Assembly (NCBI GenBank): GCA_037074765.1
Contig: JBAMDO010000371.1
Span: forward strand, 1 to 31,140
Length of the DNA: 31,140 nt
Reading direction: 5' to 3'
Origin: Mansonella perstans
Taxonomy: Eukaryota; Nematoda; Chromadorea; Rhabditida; Onchocercidae
Every line of letters begins with the position of its first letter. The stretch's first letter is position 1. The notes beneath the pieces are model-generated. The model was not told the DNA's origin. It saw only the letters and a program-made list of their open reading frames with translations, and did not search any database. Of this stretch, positions 23,201 to 31,140 are shown in pieces. Both the position numbers and the translations under genes were made by a program.

Positions 23201-24130
23201 CTTTTTTCTTTACTTTTACTGCTTACTATTTGGAATTATGGTATGATTTGTGAAAGAATTCGTTGAAATGTGTTTGCGTGCGGGATACATTTTTAAAAAA
23301 ATTCCTTTTCTCGAAAACTGAAGAATTTCACTGTGTACAAATGATAAGTGAGCTAATTAATGCTTAACTGGAATAATTTTAATGCAGTTGTAAATTTCTT
23401 CTTGAGTTGAAAAGCGTAGGATTGCTTTGCCGTAATTTAACCAAATGAATTTTCAAAATTTATCTTTTTTAACAAATTTCGTGAATTAAAGTTTTTTGTG
23501 CCTTTTCATTAATAGATGAAGAAAAAGAAATGTATATTGTCATACTTTTGGGTGGCTGTTTACAATTTTTACGCTAGTCAAGCTTAAAATATCAATAAGT
23601 TTCAGTGGCCCTTGATGTGTAGCATAATGTAAAATAAATAGCGATCCAAAGTAGGGGAATGAACTAAGACCAGATGGAATAAATATCCTGATGAAACAAG
23701 GAATGGTACGGATAGAACGACAGAAAGAAAAATGTGCATGGTTTACTTGTTAAGATTTTTTTGCTTTAATTTCACTGTTTACAGAAGCCAAATGCGCTGC
23801 TGTTGAGCCTTGTTTAAAAAGCATGTTTGTTTGACTCGCTAACCGTTGCTTTTTTCACATATATGTACAGACAGGTAAACAGACACACAAATATAAATAC
23901 TGTAATGAAATATGATGACAGTAGTAAATACATCGCAAAGCTTTTTTGTTATTAAGCATTAATTAATCGACCTTAATGCTTCAAGACATGAATTGTTTTA
24001 TTAACAATATGACAACTTATAATGTTCATTGTAAGTTATTGCGCGAGATCCCCTGACAATTTATTAACTTTTAAAAACAAATTATTATTTTTTCAACATT
24101 TAAATTTGAAATGCTAATTACAATTATTTG
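17209..24130. other. Seven-kilobase AT-rich gene desert
   Basis: Between about 17.9 and 24.1 kb there is no open frame longer than 60 codons on either strand. I see no domain, RNA gene, microsatellite block or transposon. 17600-17820 is somewhat GC-richer, with a 21-bp alternating purine/pyrimidine run at 17776-17796. Short homopolymer and GA tracts occur (18450-18480). A small coding-like frame at about 18910-19007 is unsupported. The stretch could be intergenic DNA or a long intron. Confidence 0.5.
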
Positions 24131-24379
24131 CTACGATATTTTTGCTTGTGTGTCAGCAATTTGCACTTTTTGTTGTAAAATAGTCTGTTGAGTTGAGAAT
24201 GATATCATGGTTCTTATTTTATCACATATCTTTAGTGACTGACGGATCATTGCTATCATTGCAGTTATTGAAAATGCTTGGAAAACATTTAAGGTTACTG
24301 CATTAATTTTGCCCTTTTTTAAAGCATAACAATAAATACATTTTTTGGAGAAAGTTAATATATAAAAGTATGTAATCAA
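24131..24379 (-). other. Open frame, possibly an exon or pseudogene fragment (weak)
   Basis: An 82-codon minus-strand frame ending in TAG. The second half (NVFQAFSITAMIAMIRQSL and onward to KVQIADTQAKIS) pairs a hydrophobic stretch with a basic, Gln-rich tail. That is loosely reminiscent of the end of a membrane helix followed by an intracellular loop in nematode chemoreceptors, but the resemblance is too vague to assign. An acceptor-like AATTAATGCAG precedes it. Frames of this length are expected by chance in the window. Confidence 0.15.
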
Positions 24380-24939
24380 CTATATTGCAAGATTTTATGA
24401 GGAAAGAAACTGTCACTTGGATGATTGTCAAAAATATGCACTCATTAAAAATACAGTGTCATTAACGCAAAGACGCTTTAATAATCATTTTAAAGTTGAT
24501 CATACTGAAGTATTTCCTATTAACGAAAGCAAAAATTTTAATTTTTCAAATCAATTAAATCACACTGATATATTCAAACATATTTTCTATGAATATTCAC
24601 AATGCATGCATAACACGTATAAAATCATGGAAATATTTACGACATGCATATTTATAATATAAAAAATTTTTACTGCTAAATTTAAAATCCATAATTGAAA
24701 TACGTGAATACATCAATCATGAATTAATTACGTGTAATATTTTTGCTGCAATTATTTTTTACTCCAATTTTCATCTACCGAAATTAAAAATTTGTTCATT
24801 TACAATTTTTTAGTTTATATATTTCTTCGTTATAAAATTTATGAAATTCTTTCTTTCGTTAATATCTTTGGAAAAAGGAAAAAAATAAAAAATAAAAAAG
24901 CCAACTTAGCTTGGCGAACGAAAATTTGAAGAATTCTAC

Positions 24940-26690
24940 TCATGTTTGACGTAGACTTACTTATGACCAAGAAAACCTATGCGAGACAGGCAACTACTCT
25001 TGCATAGATACAACAGAAAGTCTATTTAGGCAATCTAGGCGATCTACAAGTCATTCTATAATGTCATCTCGAGTTGATTCAACGAGTTATCTGAAAGGAT
25101 ACTGCAAGACTATGCACTGCATATCTTCATATCCTCCAGTTGAATGTTGGAATGAACCAGTGATAGTGGTCATTCTGGTTAAAGCTTAAGTATCGCTTCA
25201 TAGAATCCTTTGTGACAATCGGTGGCGAGTCCATCAAATACCTTAAGGAGATGATGCTTCCCCATCGAGACGTGCCCCGTTCAGCATAATTGCGTGTTCA
25301 GCAACATAGCCTCATTGCAAGTGACAAGAAATGTCATCTTAGTTACGTAATCAATCCAACGAATATTAGAAGACAGCGTTTATGGATGCATTCAAGGAGT
25401 AGGTAGTGGCTAATGATCCATAATTCAAATTGAAATAAAAGAGTAGATAGCACAAATGACTTTTGTGATGCTAATATTCGTACTTCTCTTCACGTGTTCA
25501 TTGCATCAGTCTTTTTTATGAAGTTTTCAAACGCTTTAATACCTTTGTTAATCTGTTGTTTATTTTGTGACTGTTATGTCCGACAAAATGATACTTTTCA
25601 GATGCCTGAACTGTCAAACTTACGTAAGCTCTGATTTGCTTACAATAATGTGGGAATGTTTTTCAGTGGTGCAGGTGGTACTTCCATCTCATTCAAGCAG
25701 ACTTCCAGCGTAAAAAGCTAATGGTTTCGCAAATCAAGATGTCAAGTTGCTGCAGAATGCTTCTGTATGAGTAATGCGAATGACATCGTCAGCGAAAAGC
25801 AAGCAAAAAGCAACTAGCAGAAAAGATGATCCGAAGTTTTAGTATGGACCTTCAGTCGTCTCACAATAAATAGGTTTCCATGGGTGTGTTGAAGAATGTA
25901 AATGCGCTTTTTTCATCGAAAGCTGTCAGTGCTCTTGGTTCTGGAATACAGTGCTGAAAAGGATTGCGAACACAATTAGCGTAAGAAAGCAAGCTTATTT
26001 CATACCACTGGTTATTGGGAAGGGTTCAGAGACTAGCATATCACGATTTGGTTCCATATCTGATTTTGCCGCGTTGAACTTCATGTAAGGAGATAATCAT
26101 TTTGAGGAGCTTAGATGGAGATCTTAATCATTCCAAGATCTGCCAGAGACTTTTCCTGTTTACAATGTTAAAAACTTTGATGAGATCAATGAAAGTTACT
26201 CCGATTCCCTTGCTTTATTCTCTACACTTCTGTGATCGTCTGAGAACGAATACAATTTCTTTGGTACTCTTGTCAATTCTGAAACCAAATTGGATTTCAG
26301 GTAGTTTATTTAGCAGAGGTTAATTTGTCCGGAAATATTCTTGCCAGGATTTTTCCAAGTAGAGAATTATAACTCGGTATTGAGCAATCTGACTTGTCTC
26401 CTCTTATTTCTACAGAGTAATGATTATTGCACTATGCAAATTTGATCGTAGTTTTCGCTTTGTTACTGTCAGTGTACAACACGCTCGTAAAATTTTGCAT
26501 GCGATGCTTACCTCCATACTTCACTCTTCGGATGAAATTCCATCGACTTCAGCCGCCTTCGTAGTTTTCACCTGCTTTATTGCAGAGATTATACCCAGTT
26601 TTCATCGGTCACTGTGCGATCAGTTAGACTGCTGAACCTACAGGAGTATGCAGGGTTGGGTCTGGAAGCCACTTTATTTGCTTTTCGTTT
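24940..26690 (-). mobile_element. Decayed, 5'-truncated non-LTR retrotransposon (LINE) with reverse-transcriptase remnants
   Basis: Reading the minus strand from right to left across several frameshifts and stops gives the blocks of a LINE reverse transcriptase in order. These are IKQVKTTKAAEVDGIS (about 26580-26530), GKILARIFPDKL (about 26355-26320), IQFGFRIDKST, GIGVTFIDLIKVFNIVN (about 26205-26155), SEPFPIT, then LLFADDVIRITHTEA with the FADD catalytic box (about 25800-25755). Next comes QFRHLKSIILSDITVTK, corresponding to the usual FKYLGS region. The distal part NIRWIDYVTKM is followed by a C-terminal Cys/His end, LCKSSCLSRIGFLGHK (about 25010-24965). Many stops and indels make it inactive. 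No endonuclease domain is visible to the right, so the copy is 5'-truncated, as is usual for LINEs. The clade is not assigned. Plus-strand frames at 26102-26323 and 26420-26635 are antisense shadows of it. Confidence 0.88.
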
Positions 26691-27328
26691 ATTTTTGCAA
26701 CATTCGGTAAATTTTATGCAGTAATTTATAAATGTTATTTTAAAAGTCTATTATGCAACTACAACTGATAAGTCTATTGAAGCTATTATTAATTTAAGCG
26801 AATTCAAAATCACTAAACGGAATATGTTAATAATCATTCTTCTCTCTCCGTAATGAAAACCAAATTGAAATTGATTTTTTGCATGACTCAAAGTTTTTGC
26901 ATTATGTTTTCATCTTTTTCTGTCCGTCTCTTTTGGCAAAAATTTTATGCTATCCTTACAATTTATGATCGTATATGTTAGAGGCATGTATTACTCGATG
27001 TATATGTTAATTTACACATTTATCAGATGGATGTCATTTATTCTTTGATGATTAATCCTTTTTGATCTTTCATATGGATCGAATTTTACATTCTGCTCAG
27101 TCCAATAGAGCAATTATTAATAGAAATTATTGATAGAATTAATGAAGACATAATATATAGCAAAGGATCATACTATTCGAACAGTCCAACAATTTAATTT
27201 TTCCGTGTATCAGCTATATGCTTCGAAATTTAGGTCATACGATACATGCTAGTAATTCAGTTTCTGCGATAACTGAGAGTAATCGGTTTTTCGGTTGCAT
27301 TCCGGTCATTCAATAAATGCGACACATA
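26691..27328. other. AT-rich spacer between the LINE remnant and the zinc-transporter upstream region
   Basis: No gene recognised. Near 27235-27390 the sequence carries diverged copies of a roughly 30-bp unit containing GTAATTCAATT-like cores (about 27250, 27330 and 27360). Confidence 0.4.
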
Positions 27329-27499
27329 TTAATAATTCAATTCGTTTGATATATATTGGTAATTCAATTGAATAAGCGACTGAATGCTATCTATGACCAT
27401 CAAAGGTTTGGCATAAAATTTAGTGATTGATTTAAAAACATTGACTTTTTTATCAAATTCCTTGCAGTAACCAATTATTTCGCTCAAATTTTTTTTTGG
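27329..27499 (-). CDS. Possible terminal exon on the minus strand (speculative)
   Basis: Directly after a canonical nematode acceptor (GTTTATCATTTCAG, minus strand) a 56-codon frame runs in phase 0 to TAA. It begins PKKNLSEIIGYCKEFDKKV and is followed by a mixed hydrophobic/basic sequence. Its 3' half overlaps the diverged GTAATTCAATT repeats. If real, it would belong to a minus-strand gene divergent from the zinc transporter, but no upstream exon was found and the length is within chance. Confidence 0.22.
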   Translation of the reverse strand, partial: PKKNLSEIIGYCKEFDKKVNVFKSITKFYAKPLMVIDSIQSLIQLNYQYISNELNY

Positions 27500-27772
27500 C
27501 TGAAATGATAAACAAACAAGTAAACAAACACAAAAACAGTAATGAAATTCGAAATTTGACTCTAACACAGTTCACGTGATCTTTCCGGAAACTTTTGTAT
27601 ATATCCTTAAAATATATTGGAATCATTATCGCTAATTAATTTTTCTCTTTTGGAATATGCTTTATACTGAGTTCAGCAATCAAATAAATAACTAATCAGC
27701 TACCACTTCTTACATGTGGCATTGAAAAAAAAAACTAATGATTTCGGGAAAGGCACAATTTTTTGATATATT

Positions 27773-27880
27773 TGATAACAATGGCGCTGAGCACAGAGAA
27801 TTGTCGAAGCTCAGTTCATTGCACTCCGCTTATCAAACTCTGTTATCATCACTCACCCTCTTTCACCTAATTACTGATAA
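27773..27880. promoter_or_regulatory. Cluster of four GATA-factor motifs upstream of the zinc transporter
   Basis: TGATAA occurs at 27773-27778 and 27875-27880 on the plus strand, and TTATCA at 27830-27835 and 27843-27848. Four hits fall within 108 bp, about 95-200 bp before the ATG of the zinc-transporter gene. TGATAA is the core site of intestinal GATA factors (ELT-2 type) in nematodes. In C. elegans, intestinal zinc-homeostasis genes including cdf-2 and ttm-1 pair GATA sites with a high-zinc activation element. The AAACTCTG between the two inner sites is a place to look for such an element, but I cannot confirm a match. Confidence 0.45.
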
Positions 27881-27890
27881 CATTTCATAG
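27881..27890 (+). promoter_or_regulatory. Candidate spliced-leader acceptor of the zinc-transporter gene
   Basis: CATTTCATAG|GTCTC resembles a nematode 3' splice site and lies 84 nt before the ATG, with no matching donor upstream. It could be a trans-splicing acceptor. Weak: no cDNA evidence, and the region up to the ATG contains no other obvious acceptor to compare. Confidence 0.25.
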
Positions 27891-27974
27891 GTCTCTTGCT
27901 ACTTGTCACACATTATACATGTACTCTTGCTATAAGGCTGCCAATCAGTCTCCCTTTTTATAATATATCATAAA

Positions 27975-30900
27975 ATGAATGATACAAAGTCCAACCTGAT
28001 GGAAAACATGTAAGTTACTTAAATTGAGCTTTTCTTTATCTCTCTCTTTTGTTAGAGATATCGAAATTCAAATAATAGTGAGGAATTCCTTAGCTGCAGT
28101 TGATTAATATCTTTGATAAGTAACATCTGTTGATTGCTAGAAATGAATTGCAATTCTCGATGTTTTTAATTTAGTCAAAAAGTTCCAAACTATGGGTCAA
28201 CTACAAATTTGGTCGGAGAATTTCATTGTCACAGTGATGAAAATGAACAACCAACCACTGACCGACGAGCCATTCGAATCCTTTGGACATCTGCTATCAT
28301 TTGCTTGATTTTCATTATTTCTGAAGTTATCGGTGGTTATTTAGCTCAATCACTTGCAATCATTACCGATGCAGCTCATTTGGCAGGATCTTACAATTTT
28401 TTTTTTCTTTACCTCGAAATTAAGTTTCTTGAAATTTTTTGAGAATTCTTTCTTATTTTTTGCAATTTAACTTACATGAAATATTTGTGCTTTCCTATCA
28501 TAAAAGTTTCACATTTAATTGTAAATAAAAAAATTTGCTGCAGGGAATGTAACTTCAATTTTGAAAAAAATTACAGCTAACTGACTTTGCTGGTATGCTG
28601 GTATCATTATTTGCTCTGTATATGTCTAAAAGACCTGCATCACAAAGAATGAATTTTGGTTGGCACCGTGCAGGTGAGCTAATTAAGACAATGATATAAC
28701 TGATACATGGATAACCTGTCGTCAAATTATTCCGTTCGATTCTCATTTTGAGTTAATTAATTCCGATTTCAAGTTATTGAAATGTTATTTAATATAAAAA
28801 TTTTTAGCATACATAATTTTTTTCAAAGAAATTTTCACTCAGGTCTCATAATTTAGATATTTCCGTTTTATTTTCAGGAAAAAATTGATAAAGTAAAGGT
28901 AAATCACTTTAAGAAAATAAACGAAATTTTAAAAATTTTCCTCCCTCTAGATTTCTTTCATTTATTATGAACAAAGCAAAAAATTTTAGGTGTAATTTGA
29001 AACTTGCATTAATGAATTAAATGATTCAGAAGTATTGGGTGCATTCACTTCCGTTTTCATGATTTGGATCATAACCGGAATATTGGTTTATATGGCCATC
29101 GATCGAATTACTAGAGATTCATATCATATTGATGCTTCTATTATGGCAATTACTGCAGCATTGGGTGTTTTCGTCAATTTCATGTAATTTATAAAACTAT
29201 TGTTACTTTTCAATTCTAAAAATGATTTCTGACCAATGACAGCAATAAATGGAATCTTAATTTATTTTTAATTTTTAAATTTAGTAACAGTGAACCTGCA
29301 AGCAATATCCGACTTTTAAATATAATAGACAAATTTACTTAGAATTTTACCAAATACAAAGTAGTTATTATTAAATTTCTTCAGAAATTTGCTAAATGCA
29401 GAAAAAATACAGTGCGCATAAAATGCGTGGGAGTTATTGATTGATTTCCATTTGGAATATTACTTCTTCTTATTAATTATTCTAAAAGCAAGATTGTGCA
29501 TAGATATTTCTGCTTGAAAAAAATTAATGAATTTCTTCAATGAAAGTTAATGAAATTTCAGTATGGCAATATTACTTTATTTTGGTGGACATACACACTC
29601 CCATAATAGTCACACACATTTATCTCATTCTGTGAAATCGAGTAATACTACTAACATCAACGTACGGGCAGCGATGATTCACGTTATTGGCGACTTATTA
29701 CAAAGTATTGGAGTGCTAATTGCTGCGCTACTTATTTTTTATAATGTAAGTGAAGTTTGAGTTCAAAATTTTGAAATTAAATAAAATTCAATGAAATTAA
29801 TAACTGAAACATCCTGTATAATTTAATTAATAAATTCAAAGAAATCTGAGAACTTGATCAAAATAAGCTATGAAATAACCAAATAAAATAACCGCCTTTT
29901 CTGCTTTAAATGTACTAAATAAAAAATCTCTTAATTTTAAGTCACAATTTATTTTCAGCGATATTTTGAAAATGTCCAAGTTTTTAGGAATCTTGGTCCA
30001 TAGCAGATCCTATTTGTACCTTAATTTTTTCAATCATTGTCCTCTGTACAACAATTTACATCATTCGTGATGCAATGTTTGTCTTGCTTGAAGGTTAATT
30101 ATCGATACATATTTTGCTTTCGGCCAGGAGCTTTTACTCTCAAATTTTTTAAAAACCATAAATTTTAAAATGAAATCTTAAATTTTGTATAATTTTTATT
30201 GCTATTGATACAGAAAATAAAAGGTAAAAGAGAAAGTGAGGAAAAAATAAAAAGAGAATTTTCATATAATTATAATACTACAAAATTTAAAAAAAAAAAC
30301 TTGAAATATGAAATAAAATTTACAGCAGAACGAAAATTTTTTTTTGGATGCTTCTGCAATAAGCTAAAAAAGAATTTTCACTAATCATTTTCATACGATA
30401 AACATATTTATATCAACACCGAATTGTAGCAAAAACATCGTTTATCAAATAATATTAACTTTTCAATTTTACTTTTTTTCCTTTTGAGCAATTAAACTTG
30501 TGAATAATTGTGATAACATATAAAGAAGTTAATTAATTAGTCACATGCAGATGATAAGGTGCGAAATTTAAACAGAAAATTGCGATTGTTTTAAAAAATT
30601 CTTCTAATCATTTTTGTGCAAATGTCGGCTAGTTATTTCTATCATCCAAAGAATAACCATTATTCTAACAATAAAAATTTTTAATTAAAATTTCATTCTG
30701 TAAATTTACCGTAATTATCCTTGTGCAAAAATTTTGTAAATTTAAAGAAAAAGTAATATTTCAGGTTTACCATCAAATATTAATTTTCGTACTGTATTCG
30801 ATTCACTGGAACGGATTAACGGTGTTGAAAAAGTGCATAATTTAAGAATATGGTCATTAACGCTTGATAAGATAGCAATAAGCGTGCATTTAGAAATTAG

Positions 30901-31045
30901 ACCCGGCGCAAACGCTCAATGGATTTTAAAACAAACAACGCAAATGTTACGAGATCAGTACAACGTGATGGAAAGTACAATACAAATTGAAGGTTATGAT
31001 CCGGAAAAGCAAGATTGTAATCGATGTATACCACCATCATTGTAA
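27975..31045 (+). CDS. Zinc transporter, SLC30/ZnT (cation diffusion facilitator) family, complete 7-exon gene
   Basis: Exons: 27975-28009, 28175-28382, 28577-28673, 29030-29183, 29562-29745, 29988-30093, 30765-31045. They join in frame to 354 residues plus TAA. Introns are GT-AG except intron 2, which begins GC (28383-28384). The protein exports Zn2+ from the cytosol into vesicles or out of the cell, in exchange for protons in this family. Six membrane segments lie at about 47-69, 72-97, 115-140, 150-172, 199-225 and 232-252. Transport-site ligands are H80 and D84 (AAHLLTD) and H205 and D209 (HVIGD). The loop between helices 4 and 5 is His-rich (175-187, HTHSHNSHTHLSH). The cytosolic domain (262-354) has H286, H303, E337 and C346-C349, and the N-terminus has H29-C30-H31. 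This full ligand set is that of human ZnT2/3/4/8. The nematode members are TTM-1 and CDF-2; I cannot say which is the orthologue. Length is normal for the group. Confidence 0.96.
28383..28576 (+). other. GC-AG intron in the zinc-transporter gene
   Basis: CATTTG|GCAGGA ... TTACAG|CTAACTGAC. Only this boundary restores the conserved AAHLLTD motif, and no GT occurs close enough to replace it. The intron starts between L81 and L82, inside the HxxxD zinc site. If retained, translation would add 19 codons and stop at TGA 28440-28442, leaving a protein with only the first helix intact. Confidence 0.85.
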
Positions 31046-31096
31046 TGAAAAACAATTTTTGCACTAATTGTTATTTGAATGAATTCAATAACATTT

Positions 31097-31102
31097 AATA
31101 AA
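31097..31102 (+). terminator. Polyadenylation signal AATAAA of the zinc-transporter gene
   Basis: AATAAA lies 52 bp after the stop codon, a normal position for a short nematode 3' UTR. Cleavage would fall close to the right edge of the window. Confidence 0.65.
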
Positions 31103-31140
31103 TTTGATAGTATATCCAAATTTCATGAATCATTTCCTAT

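Noticed and set aside
24327..24662. Plus-strand frame open for over 90 codons with a protein-like composition (ERNCHLDDCQKYAL and onward)
   Set aside because: No start with context, no splice structure and no domain. A rough estimate gives about two open runs of this length by chance in a window of this size and composition.
26102..26635. Two plus-strand open frames of 71-73 codons
   Set aside because: They are antisense to the LINE reverse-transcriptase remnant, which has clear motif order on the minus strand.
27781..27870. 29-codon upstream open frame before the zinc-transporter start
   Set aside because: Probably upstream of the mature mRNA start if the acceptor at 27890 is used, and there is no evidence it is translated.
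28680..28750. GTTCGATTC resembling a tRNA B box
   Set aside because: No matching A box or cloverleaf upstream; it lies in an intron of the zinc-transporter gene.

Overview
The window looks like nuclear DNA of a nematode, most likely a filarial/spirurid worm (Onchocercidae-type). It is strongly AT-rich by eye. The genes have short coding exons and short introns with TTTCAG-type acceptors, the intergenic DNA is dense in trinucleotide and CA microsatellites, and there is a decayed fragment of 16S rRNA that reads as Wolbachia-like. The species assignment is inference; the eukaryotic gene structure and the bacterial rRNA fragment are read directly from the sequence.

Layout. 1-1334 is AT-rich with no supportable gene. 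1335-1475 (minus) is a ~141-bp bacterial 16S rRNA pseudogene embedded in nematode-like DNA, the most notable item here. 4681-5392 (minus) is the first coding exon of a C2H2 zinc-finger transcription factor with a Ser/Thr/Ala-rich, Gln/His-repeat N-terminal half; its third finger is cut by an intron and I could not find a convincing continuation in the window. From ~5.4 to ~24.9 kb there is a long stretch without an assured gene. It holds microsatellites (ACT, CAA, CA, AAT), two short hairpins and a few weak splice-flanked exon candidates (7441-7541, 10825-10967, 12361-12469). About 24.94-26.69 kb (minus) is a 5'-truncated, heavily mutated non-LTR retrotransposon still recognisable from the reverse transcriptase to the C-terminal Cys/His end.

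27975-31045 (plus) is a complete seven-exon gene for a 354-aa SLC30/ZnT-type zinc exporter (cation diffusion facilitator, ZnT2/3/4/8 group; nematode relatives TTM-1 and CDF-2). All exon junctions keep frame, and all expected transmembrane and cytosolic zinc ligands are present. Its second intron has a GC donor and splits the first zinc-binding motif. A cluster of four TGATAA (GATA-factor) motifs lies just upstream.

The two assured genes are unrelated apart from both proteins binding zinc. There is no operon-like arrangement and no complete mobile element. Most other open frames are chance frames in AT-rich or repetitive DNA.
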